DNA from: an uncultured Bacteroides sp.
GTDB lineage: Bacteria > Bacteroidota > Bacteroidia > Bacteroidales > Bacteroidaceae
Assembly (NCBI GenBank): GCA_900755095.1
Contig: CAAEFE010000086.1
Span: 1 to 64,000 of the forward strand
DNA length: 64,000 bases
Reading direction: 5' to 3'
The notes beneath the pieces are model-generated. The model worked only from the letters and a program-made list of their open reading frames with translations, ran no database searches and had not been told where the DNA came from. Shown here one piece after another: positions 1 through 9,630 of this stretch. The first letter of the stretch is position 1, and every line of letters begins with the position of its first letter. A program made the translations under genes and the position numbers.

Positions 1-13
1 TGTAGTTAAAATT

Positions 14-1213
14 ATGCCAACCATATCCATTCGCGGAAACGAGATGCCTGCATCTCCTATCAGAAAACTGGCTCCTTTGGCAGACGCTGCCAAGCAACGC
101 GGAGTCCATGTGTTTCACCTGAACATCGGACAGCCTGATCTGCCCACTCCTCAGGCCGCGATTGACGCGATACGCAATATTGATCGTAAAGTGCTGGAAT
201 ATAGCCCCAGTGCAGGTTATCGTAGCTATCGCGAAAAATTAGTGGGATATTATGCAAAGTTCAATATCAACCTTACAGCAGACGATATAATCATTACATC
301 GGGAGGTTCGGAAGCCGTACTTTTTTCCTTCCTTTCCTGCCTGAATCCGGGAGATGAAATTATCGTTCCGGAACCTGCATACGCTAACTATATGGCATTT
401 GCAATCTCTGCCGGAGCAAAGATTCGCACTATTGCTACGACCATTGAAGAAGGCTTTTCCCTTCCGAAAGTAGAGAAGTTTGAAGAACTGATTAATGAGC
501 GTACGAAAGCGATTCTTATTTGTAACCCAAACAATCCTACCGGTTATTTGTATACACGTCGTGAAATGAATCAGATTCGTGACTTGGTAAAGAAGTACGA
601 TTTATTCCTTTTCTCTGATGAAGTATATCGTGAGTTTATATATACCGGTTCTCCATATATTTCTGCCTGCCATCTGGAAGGTATTGAAAATAATGTAGTA
701 CTGATTGATTCGGTATCCAAACGATATTCCGAATGTGGTATCCGCATTGGTGCGTTGATTACCAAAAACAAGGAGATACGCGATGCTGTCATGAAGTTCT
801 GTCAGGCTCGTTTAAGTCCTCCGTTGATTGGACAGATTGCTGCAGAAGCTTCTTTGGATGCTCCGGAAGAATATTCACGCGAAACGTATGATGAGTATGT
901 AGAACGTCGTAAATGTCTGATTGACGGTTTGAACCGTATTCCCGGTGTTTATTCGCCCATTCCGATGGGAGCTTTCTATACAGTGGCCAAACTTCCGGTA
1001 GATGACTCCGATAAGTTCTGCGCATGGTGTCTTTCTGATTTTGAGTATGAAGGTCAGACTGTATTCATGGCTCCGGCTTCCGGTTTCTATACCACTCCGG
1101 GATCTGGAATCAATGAGGTTCGTATTGCTTACGTATTGAAAAAAGAAGATTTAACCCGTGCACTTTTTGTCTTGCAGAAGGCTTTGGAAGTGTATCCGGG
1201 AAGAACGGAATAA
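14..1213 (+). CDS. PLP-dependent class I/II aminotransferase (aspartate aminotransferase-like)
   Basis: A 399-residue cytosolic fold-type I aminotransferase that would move an amino group between an amino acid and a 2-oxo acid. The family marks are NPNNPTG at residues 171-177, SDEVYREF at 201-208 and the Schiff-base lysine K236 in SVSKRYS. Length is normal for the family. The ATG at position 14 is used; a second in-frame ATG eleven codons in (MPASPIRK) is possible. The exact substrate is not readable; aspartate or an aromatic amino acid are both reasonable. A hairpin lies just downstream before the permease gene. Confidence 0.9.
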   Translation: MPTISIRGNEMPASPIRKLAPLADAAKQRGVHVFHLNIGQPDLPTPQAAIDAIRNIDRKVLEYSPSAGYRSYREKLVGYYAKFNINLTADDIIITSGGSEAVLFSFLSCLNPGDEIIVPEPAYANYMAFAISAGAKIRTIATTIEEGFSLPKVEKFEELINERTKAILICNPNNPTGYLYTRREMNQIRDLVKKYDLFLFSDEVYREFIYTGSPYISACHLEGIENNVVLIDSVSKRYSECGIRIGALITKNKEIRDAVMKFCQARLSPPLIGQIAAEASLDAPEEYSRETYDEYVERRKCLIDGLNRIPGVYSPIPMGAFYTVAKLPVDDSDKFCAWCLSDFEYEGQTVFMAPASGFYTTPGSGINEVRIAYVLKKEDLTRALFVLQKALEVYPGRTE

Positions 1214-1219
1214 ATTCTA

Positions 1220-1280
1220 GTATTAAGTATTAACCGTAGTTTCTGGGGTGTTTGTTGCTGCTACACTTAATACTTAATAC
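1220..1280. repeat. intergenic inverted repeat (hairpin)
   Basis: Two perfect 14-base arms (1220-1233 and 1267-1280, GTATTAAGTATTAA and its complement) enclose a 33-base loop. A further partial copy of the arm follows at about 1281-1290. No clear U-tract follows, so this is more likely an mRNA-stability or partial termination hairpin than a strong terminator. Confidence 0.6.
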
Positions 1281-1295
1281 CTAATACTTAACCAA

Positions 1296-2540
1296 ATGTC
1301 TTTATCACTTTTCATAGCCCGGCGTATCTATCGTGAAAGCGATGGCGGAAAGCAGGTGTCACGTCCTGCGGTCCTCATTGCCATGGCGGGTATTGCTATT
1401 GGTTTGGCCGTAATGATTATTGCAGTGGCGGTAGTCATCGGGTTTAAAAGTGAAGTGAGAAATAAAGTTATAGGATTCGGGTCGCATATCCAGATAACTA
1501 ATTTGGATGCGGTCAGTTCTTACGAAACCCATCCCATTGTGGTAGGAGACAGTATGATGACTGCTCTTGCTGATTATCCGGAGATAAGCCATGTGCAGCG
1601 TTTCTCTACCAAACCGGGTATGATTAAGACCGATGACGCTTTTCAAGGAATGGTGTTGAAAGGTGTAGGTCCGGAGTTTGACCCCCATTTTATAAAAGAG
1701 TATTTGGTAGAAGGGGAGATTCCTGTTTTCAGTGATTCAGTTTCTACCAATCAAGTACTTATCTCGAAAGCGTTGGCAACTAAAATGAAGTTGAAACTGG
1801 GAGATAAGATATATACCTATTATATACAGGATGATATTCGCGCTCGTCGCCTGACGATTGCCGGAATTTATCAGACGAATTTCTCCGAATACGACAACCT
1901 CTTTTTACTGACGGATCTTAATCTGGTGAATCGTTTGAACGGTTGGCAACCGGAACAGGTGACCGGTGTGGAATTACAGGTGAAAGATTATGATAGACTG
2001 GAAGATATAACCTATGAGATCGCAACTGATATTGACAACAGGCAAGATGAGTTGGGAGGTGTGTATTATGTGCGTAACATCGAACAACTGAATCCTCAAA
2101 TCTTTGCTTGGCTTGATTTATTGGATTTGAACGTATGGGTGATTCTGATTTTGATGATAGGAGTTGCTGGCTTCACCATGATTTCCGGTTTATTGATTAT
2201 TATCATCGAACGTACCAATATGATTGGGATTTTAAAAGCATTGGGAGCCAATAATTTCACGATTCGCAGAACCTTTCTTTGGTTTGCAGTCTTTTTGATT
2301 GGCAAAGGAATGTTTTGGGGCAATGCCATTGGCTTGGCATTCTGTATCCTTCAGTCTCAATTCGGATTCTTTAAACTTGATCCGGCGACTTATTATGTAG
2401 ATACTGTTCCAGTTTCTTTTAATGTTTTACTTTTTATCTTGATTAATTTGGGCACTTTGTGTGCATCTGTATTGATGTTGATTGGTCCTTCATTTCTTAT
2501 CACTAAGATCAATCCGGCAAGCTCCATGAGATACGAATAA
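1296..2540 (+). CDS. FtsX/LolE-family ABC transporter permease
   Basis: A 414-residue inner-membrane protein with the LolC/LolE layout. There is one N-terminal membrane helix (about residues 25-48), a large periplasmic MacB_PCD-like domain, then three C-terminal helices in an FtsX domain (about 280-305, 325-350 and 375-400). The motif IERTNMIGILKALGA just before the second C-terminal helix is typical of FtsX permeases, as is the ending SSMRYE. In the family such proteins extract lipoproteins or act as mechanotransmission permeases. No ATPase gene is adjacent, so it would use one encoded elsewhere. LolC/E is inferred from architecture only. Confidence 0.85.
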   Translation: MSLSLFIARRIYRESDGGKQVSRPAVLIAMAGIAIGLAVMIIAVAVVIGFKSEVRNKVIGFGSHIQITNLDAVSSYETHPIVVGDSMMTALADYPEISHVQRFSTKPGMIKTDDAFQGMVLKGVGPEFDPHFIKEYLVEGEIPVFSDSVSTNQVLISKALATKMKLKLGDKIYTYYIQDDIRARRLTIAGIYQTNFSEYDNLFLLTDLNLVNRLNGWQPEQVTGVELQVKDYDRLEDITYEIATDIDNRQDELGGVYYVRNIEQLNPQIFAWLDLLDLNVWVILILMIGVAGFTMISGLLIIIIERTNMIGILKALGANNFTIRRTFLWFAVFLIGKGMFWGNAIGLAFCILQSQFGFFKLDPATYYVDTVPVSFNVLLFILINLGTLCASVLMLIGPSFLITKINPASSMRYE

Positions 2541-2615
2541 TCCTCTTTTTTCCTATCTGATTTTTACTGCAAAAATAATTTGGTCCATTGCGTGATGTGG
2601 AGTGAATAATATGTC

Positions 2616-2623
2616 TATATTTG
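2616..2623 (+). promoter_or_regulatory. Bacteroides -7 promoter element (TATATTTG)
   Basis: TATATTTG matches the Bacteroides -7 consensus TAnnTTTG in the 130-base gap before the ATP-grasp gene, leaving a leader of about 40 nt. The -33 box is poor. Confidence 0.55.
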
Positions 2624-2670
2624 CGCCCAATTTACTTAATATCCTCTTGTAGGTTTAATTTTTAACCATT

Positions 2671-4137
2671 ATGAATAATGTGTTAATTCTGTTGGATAAT
2701 CTGGATGACTGGAAACCGTATTATGAGACAAGTAGTGTCCTGACTGTTTCCGACTATCTAAAAAACAAGCCGGTGGAGAAAGACCGGAAGTTAGTTATTA
2801 ATCTTAGCAATGATTACAGCTATAACTCTGAAGGGTATTACTGTTCGCTGCTAGCCCAAACGAGAGGACAGAAAGTCATTCCGGATGTTGATATCATCAA
2901 CAAAATGGAGGCTGGAACGGGGGTGCGGATGGACCGTAGTCTGCAAGCCCTTTGTTATCAATGGATACAGAAGAATGACATCAAGGATGATATCTGGTAC
3001 CTGAATATCTACTTTGGCAAATGCCGGGAAAAAGGTATGGAACGGATTGCGCGTTTTATTTTCGAGAATTACCCTTGCCCATTGTTAAGAGTGGCTTTGA
3101 ATACTCATCCCAGAAATCAGATCGAGGGCATTCATTTTCTTCCCCTGAATCAGCTTAATGATGCAGAGCAGGATTTCTTTGCCAATACGCTGGATAACTT
3201 TAACAAGAAAATATGGCGTGCACCGAAGTCGGCAAAGGCTTCCCGTTACAGTCTCGCTGTATTGGTCGATCCACAGGAGAAATTTCCTCCCAGCAATAAA
3301 GGTGCTCTGCACAAATTGACGGAGGTAGCTAAGAAAATGAACATCCATGTGGAGATGATAACCGAAGATGATGCTATCCGTTTGCTCGAATTTGATGCCT
3401 TGTTTATTCGTACTACAACGTCGCTCAATCATTATACATTCCATTTGTCACAGTTGGCTGCACAAAACGGAATGGCTGTTATTGACGATCCGTTGTCTAT
3501 CATTCGGTGTACGAACAAAGTGTATCTGAAAGAACTTTTTGAGAAGGAAAAGATATCTGCTCCTAAGTCTACATTGATTTTTCAATCCAACCATCATTCG
3601 TTTGAACAGATAAGCGAACTGGTAGGTGCTCCTTTTATCCTGAAAATACCGGATGGCTCTTATTCCATTGGTATGAAAAAAGTGTCGAACGAAGAGGAAC
3701 TGCAAGCCAGTCTGAAGATACTGTTTGAAAAATCGGCTATCTTGCTGGCACAGGCATTTACTCCAACGGAGTTTGACTGGCGTGTCGGTCTATTGAACGG
3801 TGTACCGCTCTATGCCTGCAAATATTATATGGCGAAAGGACACTGGCAGATTTACTGTCACTATGATTCGGGCAGAAGCCGTTGTGGATTGGTAGATACG
3901 ATTCCTATTTATCAGGTGCCTCGTGTGGTATTGGATACAGCTGTAAAGGCTGCCAATCTGATAGGAAAAGGGTTGTATGGAGTCGATCTGAAAATGGTGG
4001 ATGATAAGGCTTATGTGATTGAAATCAATGACAATCCGAGCATCGATCATGGACTGGAAGATGCCATTATCGGTGATGAAATGTATTACCGTTTGTTGAA
4101 TCACTTTGAACAAGTGCTAGAAACAAAACATTATTGA
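2671..4137 (+). CDS. RLAN-RimK family ATP-grasp ligase
   Basis: A 488-residue protein. The C-terminal half is a RimK-like ATP-grasp domain, with DWRVGLLNG in the ATP-binding region and metal-binding EINDNP at residues 451-456. The N-terminal 190 residues match the look of the RLAN domain (RimK-like ATP-grasp N-terminal), of unknown function. Such enzymes join amino acids or peptides through an acyl-phosphate intermediate. Comparative-genomic work on amidoligases linked RLAN-RimK proteins to GNAT acetyltransferases and peptidases in peptide-tagging or small-peptide synthesis gene sets, and here a GNAT gene follows directly. The substrate is unknown. Confidence 0.8.
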   Translation: MNNVLILLDNLDDWKPYYETSSVLTVSDYLKNKPVEKDRKLVINLSNDYSYNSEGYYCSLLAQTRGQKVIPDVDIINKMEAGTGVRMDRSLQALCYQWIQKNDIKDDIWYLNIYFGKCREKGMERIARFIFENYPCPLLRVALNTHPRNQIEGIHFLPLNQLNDAEQDFFANTLDNFNKKIWRAPKSAKASRYSLAVLVDPQEKFPPSNKGALHKLTEVAKKMNIHVEMITEDDAIRLLEFDALFIRTTTSLNHYTFHLSQLAAQNGMAVIDDPLSIIRCTNKVYLKELFEKEKISAPKSTLIFQSNHHSFEQISELVGAPFILKIPDGSYSIGMKKVSNEEELQASLKILFEKSAILLAQAFTPTEFDWRVGLLNGVPLYACKYYMAKGHWQIYCHYDSGRSRCGLVDTIPIYQVPRVVLDTAVKAANLIGKGLYGVDLKMVDDKAYVIEINDNPSIDHGLEDAIIGDEMYYRLLNHFEQVLETKHY

Positions 4138-4139
4138 TT

Positions 4140-4589
4140 ATGGAGCCGATAATCGTCCGTAAAGCACAGCAGGCAGACATTCCCGCTATTTTGGAAATAG
4201 AGTGGGAGTGTTTCCGGGAAGACAGTTTTTCAAAAGAGCAGTTTGCCTATCTGATAAGCCGTTCGAAAGGAATTTTCTATGTGATGATGGAGGCGGATAG
4301 GGTGATCGCTTATGTCTCCCTGTTATTTCATGGGGGAACTCGCTATTTAAGAATCTATTCGATAGCTGTTCATCCGGATTATAGAGGAAGAGAACTGGGG
4401 CAGGTATTGATGGACCAGACGATTCAGACGGCCGGTGAATGTAAGGCTGCAAAGATTACGCTTGAAGTGAAAGTGACCAATACTTCCGCTATCGGGCTAT
4501 ATATGAAAAATGGCTTTATTCCTGTTGGAATAAAGCCATGCTATTATCACGATGGTTCGGATGCTATTTATATGCAGCGATTGATTTAA
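4140..4589 (+). CDS. GNAT-family N-acetyltransferase (RimI-like)
   Basis: A 149-residue GNAT protein with the acetyl-CoA pyrophosphate-binding segment around VHPDYRGRELGQVLM and a C-terminal TNTSAIGLYMKNGF stretch typical of RimI-like members. The ATG at 4140 lies two bases after the stop of the RimK-like ligase; a TTG at 4134 would overlap that gene but is a weaker choice. Tight spacing implies one operon and a shared pathway, possibly acetylation of the amino end of a ligase product. The substrate is not readable. The gene converges on the glycosyltransferase on the other strand after 30 bases, with no clear terminator between. Confidence 0.82.
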   Translation: MEPIIVRKAQQADIPAILEIEWECFREDSFSKEQFAYLISRSKGIFYVMMEADRVIAYVSLLFHGGTRYLRIYSIAVHPDYRGRELGQVLMDQTIQTAGECKAAKITLEVKVTNTSAIGLYMKNGFIPVGIKPCYYHDGSDAIYMQRLI

Positions 4590-4619
4590 CAATAAGTCTG
4601 TCTTCTCACGAAATCCGGT

Positions 4620-5792
4620 TTATCTTCTCATGAAATCTCCTTTTCCCCGGAAGAAACGGCAGAGTTTGAACTTCAATGACTGTACAGGTTGGATAAGGTC
4701 GAAAACAGGTAACGAGAAATAGTATTTTCGTCCTCCACCCATTTCTTTTGCCGTGCGGTTGATAATGACAGCTTGTACTGTAAAGCGCAGTAACCACATC
4801 AGGAATGCGATGCCTGCTACCAGCCAGTGGAAATTAAGTATCCCGAATACGATACCTGCTATACAGGCAATATAGAATAACAAACGGGAGAATGTCTCAA
4901 ATCCCAGGAGGTAACGCTGTATTCCGTGGTAGAATCTGGCAGTAGCCATATAACTAACCTTTTCTTCTTTCCAATCTTTGTAGCGATATACGGGCTGTAT
5001 CCGTGTGGTAGCGTTGAAGTCTGTTTCAACACGGGTGTTGGAGGAGGTAGCTAGCTCATTAATGAATAAATCATCTTCTCCACGTTGCAGATTCAGGTAT
5101 TTGGAGAAACCTTTCTGTTGAAAGAATAGTTCTTTCCGGTAAGCCAGGTTGCGTCCGATACCGATATAAGGTTTTCCGGCCAGCGCGAATCCCAGATAGC
5201 GCAAAGACTGGAACAAAGTATCGAATGCAGTACGTTTGTGCAACCATCCTTTTGTGCGGTCGTATCCGCTATATCCCAACACAATTTGGGTCTGCGGAGT
5301 GAAATTACGTGCCATCAGTTTTAGCCACTGGTTGCTGGCGGGCATACAGTTTGTTTCCGTAAATACGAGCCAGTCATGTTTGCTGGCTTTGATGCCTAAC
5401 GTTAGAGCCAGTTTCTTATGACTGATATAGCGTGCACTTTCGGGCGTAAAACTATGATAAAGATGAGGATATTTTTCTTCCATCACTCCCAGTATATCCT
5501 CGGTATCATCTGTGGAAGCATCATTGATGACAATCACTTCAAATTGTGGATAGTCCTGTTCCAGAATGGCAGGTAGAATTTTACGAAGATTTTCAGCCTC
5601 ATTGCGTGCACAGAGAATCACGGAAAGTGGAGGCAGTTCTCGTATGAAATGCACTTCTTCTTTGCCTACAGCTTTATTGTGGACATGTATTCGATTGTAC
5701 AGGCCGAAATAATAAATGAGCTGGATGATAAAAAGAATACCTGCCACCGATAAAAGAATCAGTTCGACAGTATTGAATGTAAATGTTTCCAT
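4620..5792 (-). CDS. membrane-bound family 2 glycosyltransferase
   Basis: A 390-residue GT2 enzyme anchored in the inner membrane. An N-terminal helix (about residues 10-30) is followed by a GT-A catalytic domain: SVILCARNEAENL, the nucleotide-binding VINDASTDDT, an acidic FTETNC stretch, and QRGEDDLF as a likely acceptor/catalytic motif. Two or more C-terminal membrane helices follow the SRLLFYIACIAGIVFG stretch. Members transfer sugars to lipid or polysaccharide acceptors. The ATG at 5792 is used, since the codon upstream of it is only TTG. It has its own -7 promoter-like element. Donor and acceptor cannot be told. Confidence 0.85.
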   Translation of the reverse strand: METFTFNTVELILLSVAGILFIIQLIYYFGLYNRIHVHNKAVGKEEVHFIRELPPLSVILCARNEAENLRKILPAILEQDYPQFEVIVINDASTDDTEDILGVMEEKYPHLYHSFTPESARYISHKKLALTLGIKASKHDWLVFTETNCMPASNQWLKLMARNFTPQTQIVLGYSGYDRTKGWLHKRTAFDTLFQSLRYLGFALAGKPYIGIGRNLAYRKELFFQQKGFSKYLNLQRGEDDLFINELATSSNTRVETDFNATTRIQPVYRYKDWKEEKVSYMATARFYHGIQRYLLGFETFSRLLFYIACIAGIVFGILNFHWLVAGIAFLMWLLRFTVQAVIINRTAKEMGGGRKYYFSLPVFDLIQPVQSLKFKLCRFFRGKGDFMRR

Positions 5793-5819
5793 CAAATTTT
5801 AGTGTCGTTTTTACAGCCG

Positions 5820-5827
5820 CAAAAGTA
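5820..5827 (-). promoter_or_regulatory. -7 promoter element for the glycosyltransferase gene
   Basis: On the minus strand TACTTTTG fits TAnnTTTG, about 28 nt upstream of the ATG at 5792. No good -33 box is seen. Confidence 0.45.
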
Positions 5828-5848
5828 CACAATTTTTCGGTAGTTTCG

Positions 5849-6874
5849 TCATCTCGATGGGAGGTTATTTCGCAAGTCGAGATATTCTTTCTTGAACATA
5901 TCCACAAAAAGAAAGAATAATGAAAGCAGCAACGGACCGAAGATGACTCCCATAAACCCGAATATCGGCAGGCCGATGACTACTCCGAAAATAGTGATAA
6001 GCGGATGTGTATCCGCCATCTTCTTTTGAAGGATGAACCGGATAAGGTTGTCCGATTGCGATACGACGATAGCTCCATAGCCAAAAAGCCCGATGGCGTT
6101 GAACCAGTCTCCGCTGATGGCAAGATAAGCGGCTACAGGAAACCATACCAATGCCGTACCTACCATCGGAATGATGGTTGCAAAGCAGGTCAGGAATCCC
6201 AGCATCAGTATGTTGGGTGCTCCGAAAAGCAGATAGCCTATCATAGCCACGCCTCCCTGAATGATAGCCAGTAAGGGAATGCCGATAGCATTGGAACGGA
6301 CAATCATATTGATTTCGTGAATGACTTCCTGCGTATTGGTTTCATTAAATGGCAGAATGTCATTGACATAAGCTTCCATCTTTTTTCCTCCAATCAGCAT
6401 GAAGTAAAGCACAAAGATCATGACGAACAGGTTGATGGCAAGGCTGCTGATGCTTTCCATTATAATTTGTCCGATACGGGGAAGTATGGACATGATGAAT
6501 GACAGCGTATCTTTTCCCAATACATCGTATCCTGTTTTCTCTTTGATGAATTCTGCTACCTGTTGAATAGGTGCAATATAGGTCTGTGGATCCAGATTGA
6601 TATCCTGTAACTTGTTTGCCACCATCCAGACAGTCAATCCCAAAGGGATAAGAAAGACGAAAATCGTTTCTGCGGTAATCAACAGTGCGCTGATGCTTCG
6701 TTTCAGCTTTCGTTTTTCTACCAGATGATTCATCTGTCCGCGTACAAGAATGTAGATGGTGAGTGCTCCCAGCAATCCCCCCAGAAAAGGAGTGATTTGG
6801 CGGAAGATGATGACTCCCATAAACAGGATGATGACAATGAGGGAATATTTCCAGTATTGTTCTTTGGTGCTCAT
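5849..6874 (-). CDS. AI-2E family transporter (YhhT/TqsA-like permease)
   Basis: A 341-residue polytopic inner-membrane protein with the AI-2E transporter look. Hydrophobic helices lie at about residues 12-45 and 63-85, and a soluble stretch (about 90-140) follows. Then come several helices, including the family-type segments FATIIPMVGTALVWFP and PLITIFGVVIGLPIFGFMGVIFGPLL. Members have been described as exporters of autoinducer-2 or as Na+/H+-type antiporters, so substrate assignment from sequence is unsafe. It lies 56 bases upstream of the glycosyltransferase on the same strand. Confidence 0.85.
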   Translation of the reverse strand: MSTKEQYWKYSLIVIILFMGVIIFRQITPFLGGLLGALTIYILVRGQMNHLVEKRKLKRSISALLITAETIFVFLIPLGLTVWMVANKLQDINLDPQTYIAPIQQVAEFIKEKTGYDVLGKDTLSFIMSILPRIGQIIMESISSLAINLFVMIFVLYFMLIGGKKMEAYVNDILPFNETNTQEVIHEINMIVRSNAIGIPLLAIIQGGVAMIGYLLFGAPNILMLGFLTCFATIIPMVGTALVWFPVAAYLAISGDWFNAIGLFGYGAIVVSQSDNLIRFILQKKMADTHPLITIFGVVIGLPIFGFMGVIFGPLLLSLFFLFVDMFKKEYLDLRNNLPSR

Positions 6875-6931
6875 ATCGTGTAAAATTCGTTTATATGATA
6901 ATAAACACTCGAAGGCCGTGAAAGGTTTGTT

Positions 6932-8185
6932 TTACAGTGAAATGTCGATATGAAAAATTGTTTTACCGGGACGGCTTTCCAAAATAGACAAATGACCGTT
7001 GTGGTTACGGATGATTTGTCGGCAGAGACTTAATCCGATACCGGTTCCTTCGGATTTGGTGGTGAAGAACGGAATGAATATTTTTTCCTGCAGTTCATCG
7101 GGGATACCGGGACCATTGTCTGTGACGTCGATAGATATATGCTCGTCCCGATATGCATAAATTTCGATTGCTCCGTCTGTTCTTCCGTCTAACGCCTGAA
7201 TGGAGTTTCTAAGGAGATTGAGCAGGACTTGGGATAGCTGGTTCTCGTCTCCATCCATGTCGATGAATTCCGGCTGACAGGTAAGTGTGAAATGAATCTG
7301 ATTTTCCTGAAAATCGGTAGACAGGAGTTCTTGCAGATTTTGCAGGAGGGCTGTTAGTGAAAACCGTTTCCTTTCCGGTTGGGGCAGATAGGAGAGACGA
7401 CGGAAAGATTCGGTAAATTCCAGCAGGCGTTCACTTTGTGCCTGGATGATATGAAGTCCGCGAAGTGTTTTTTCGCTGTTGTCCGGATATGCGGATAATG
7501 TTTGCGACAGGGAGATGATGGGAGCAATGGTGTTCATGATTTCGTGGGTAAGCACGTGGCTTAGCTTGTTCCATGATTCACTCTCTTTATCATTCAGTTC
7601 ATTGCTGATATCCTTGATGGATAAGATGGTAATAGTTTCGTTCTGTAATTTCATCTGGTTTTGAGACAGACTAAGTCGTTCTTTCTTCTCTTTTTCCTGC
7701 AGGATAGGTTTCAGTTGGTCGTATTGGGCTAGTTGCTGGCATCCCAATAAAGTCAGTGCGGCACTGTTGGCCATCATTATTTTTCCGGAAGAATCCCATG
7801 CCAACACACCGCTAGGGACTTCTTCCAATAGCGAACGGTAGAAATGTTCCTGCTTTGAATATTCAGCTTGAGTTCGGATGAGCAGGGCATTGATACGGTT
7901 GAGTGAACGATTCAGCATTTCCTGTTCCCGGCTGACATTGTTTTCGGGGAAATAGAGCATATTGTCTTTGTCTTCTATCGCATCGAAGAAAAGGCGTAAT
8001 TTTTGGTTGAAAGAGTTTAGCTTATTCACTAATCTTCCAATCTGAAACAAGGAGCAGATAACCAGTAATATCCCTATTACCACTCCTTGTTGGGAAATAA
8101 TGAGCCATAGACCTGTTCCTGCGGTAGCAAGAATAAATAGGATATGTCCTAATGTGGTCCAATATATATGTCGGCTGAATAGCAT
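6932..8185 (-). CDS. PAS-containing sensor histidine kinase (NtrB-like)
   Basis: A 417-residue kinase. Two N-terminal membrane helices (about residues 10-30 and 33-50) are followed by a PAS-like domain (about 115-195), a phosphoacceptor H-box [10 protein letters not shown] with H214, and a HATPase_c domain. The N-box is [12 protein letters not shown] and the G-boxes are VTDNGPGIP and GTGIGLSLC. The second helix ends near residue 50, so the sensor has almost no periplasmic loop and probably senses membrane or cytosolic signals. It starts 5 bases after the stop of the response regulator, so the two are one operon. Partner and target are inferred from position: the divergent export operon. Confidence 0.92.
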   Translation of the reverse strand: MLFSRHIYWTTLGHILFILATAGTGLWLIISQQGVVIGILLVICSLFQIGRLVNKLNSFNQKLRLFFDAIEDKDNMLYFPENNVSREQEMLNRSLNRINALLIRTQAEYSKQEHFYRSLLEEVPSGVLAWDSSGKIMMANSAALTLLGCQQLAQYDQLKPILQEKEKKERLSLSQNQMKLQNETITILSIKDISNELNDKESESWNKLSHVLTHEIMNTIAPIISLSQTLSAYPDNSEKTLRGLHIIQAQSERLLEFTESFRRLSYLPQPERKRFSLTALLQNLQELLSTDFQENQIHFTLTCQPEFIDMDGDENQLSQVLLNLLRNSIQALDGRTDGAIEIYAYRDEHISIDVTDNGPGIPDELQEKIFIPFFTTKSEGTGIGLSLCRQIIRNHNGHLSILESRPGKTIFHIDISL

Positions 8186-8190
8186 ACGGC

Positions 8191-9555
8191 TTAGGGCTTA
8201 AATCGTTTCAGTTTATTGTAGAGCGTTTGTCGGCTGATACCAAGTTGTTCGGCCGCAGCAGTCAGGTTTCCATTATTTTGCAAGATGGCCGTCTCGATGG
8301 CTTGTCGTTCCACTTCTTCCAGATTGGGCACCGCTTGGACTGTCTGTGGTTTCCAAGTCTGTTTCACCAGAATATCTTTAGGACGTATCACGTTGCTTTC
8401 GCATAAAATAACCGCCTTTTCGATGGTGTGTTGCAGTTCCCGGATATTGCCCGGCCAATGATAGGAGCGTAGCTTTTCAATCGTTTGCTCATGCATTCGC
8501 ATTTCCGGTCGTTGATATTTGGAAGCGAAGCGATGAAGAAAAGCATCGATGAATAATAATAGATCATCTCCCCGTTCTCTCAAAGGGGGAATTTCCAGAT
8601 GGATGGTATTGATGCGATAGAATAAGTCTTCGCGGAACAAACCTTCTTTAATCATCTCCGGTATGTCTTTGTTGGTGGCGGAGATGAGTCGGATATCAAC
8701 GGGAATCACTTTGTTGCTTCCGATTCGGGTGATATTTCGGTTTTGTAGTACAGTCAGTAGTTTGGCCTGCAATGCAAGAGGGAGATTTCCGATTTCATCC
8801 ATAAAAAGCGAACCACCATTGGCGGCTTCGAATTTACCCGGACGGCTTTCATAAGCATCAGTAAACGCTCCACGTTCGTGTCCGAAGAGTTCACTCTCAA
8901 AGAGCGATTCGCTGATAGCCCCCATATCGACACTAAGTAACTGACGGGTGTTTCGTGAAGATAAGCGATGTATTTCCCTGGCTAACATCTCTTTTCCTGT
9001 TCCGTTTTCTCCGGTTATCAGGATATTGGCATCGGTTTTGGCGACTTTAGTAACTACCTTAATTAGCTGTAGCATTGCAGGGGAATGACCGATCAACATT
9101 TCTGACTTATTCAGATTTTCATCACCGGATGCTTTCTGGGTTGATTTGGGAGAGTTTTTATGATGGGTTGGACGATTGTTTTGATAGGCTTCCTTTATTT
9201 TCTGTATCAGTATGTGGTTATCCCATGGTTTTAGTAGAAAATCTGTTGCACCATTCTTCAGTGCTTTAACGGCTAATTCTACATCACCGTAGGCGGTTAG
9301 CATAATAACGGGCAGTGAAGGGCGGATTTCATGGATATGTTTCAGCCAGTACAGTCCCTCGTTACCATTGTTGATTCCTGCTGAAAAGTTCATATCCAGA
9401 ATCACAATATCAATCGGAGTGGTAGATAAGATGGTCGTGATTTGATTAGGATTGGCAGCTGTGCGGACTGTGCTGAACACATTCTCGAGTAATAACTCCA
9501 GTGAGGCTAATACACTCTTATTGTCGTCTACAATTAAAATCGTTCCTGTTTCCAT
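8191..9555 (-). CDS. sigma-54-dependent response regulator (NtrC family)
   Basis: A 454-residue enhancer-binding protein in three parts. The receiver has acidic pocket D10-D11 and phosphoacceptor D54. The AAA+ domain has Walker A GENGTGKE and the sigma-54 contact loop GAFTDA, where the last glycine of GAFTGA is Asp. A Fis-type helix-turn-helix lies at the C-terminus (TAAAEQLGISRQTLYNKLKR). The ATG at 9555 is chosen. A longer reading back to 9648 needs a TTG and would run through a palindrome and a sigma-54-like promoter. Phosphorylated by the adjacent kinase, it would bind the palindromes at 9643 and 9735 and activate the divergent efflux promoter, and perhaps its own. Confidence 0.92.
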   Translation of the reverse strand: METGTILIVDDNKSVLASLELLLENVFSTVRTAANPNQITTILSTTPIDIVILDMNFSAGINNGNEGLYWLKHIHEIRPSLPVIMLTAYGDVELAVKALKNGATDFLLKPWDNHILIQKIKEAYQNNRPTHHKNSPKSTQKASGDENLNKSEMLIGHSPAMLQLIKVVTKVAKTDANILITGENGTGKEMLAREIHRLSSRNTRQLLSVDMGAISESLFESELFGHERGAFTDAYESRPGKFEAANGGSLFMDEIGNLPLALQAKLLTVLQNRNITRIGSNKVIPVDIRLISATNKDIPEMIKEGLFREDLFYRINTIHLEIPPLRERGDDLLLFIDAFLHRFASKYQRPEMRMHEQTIEKLRSYHWPGNIRELQHTIEKAVILCESNVIRPKDILVKQTWKPQTVQAVPNLEEVERQAIETAILQNNGNLTAAAEQLGISRQTLYNKLKRFKP

Positions 9556-9630
9556 ACGCAAGATTGGGGGCTCTGTCCGTTGAATGTTCCTTTTAAGTTT
9601 CCGGGTAAAGGTATCTGTTTTTGATTTTCT

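Noticed and set aside
1213..1296. Tandem TTAATACTT-type repeats as an attachment site
   Set aside because: No integrase, tRNA or mobile gene is near; the repeats are explained by a hairpin.
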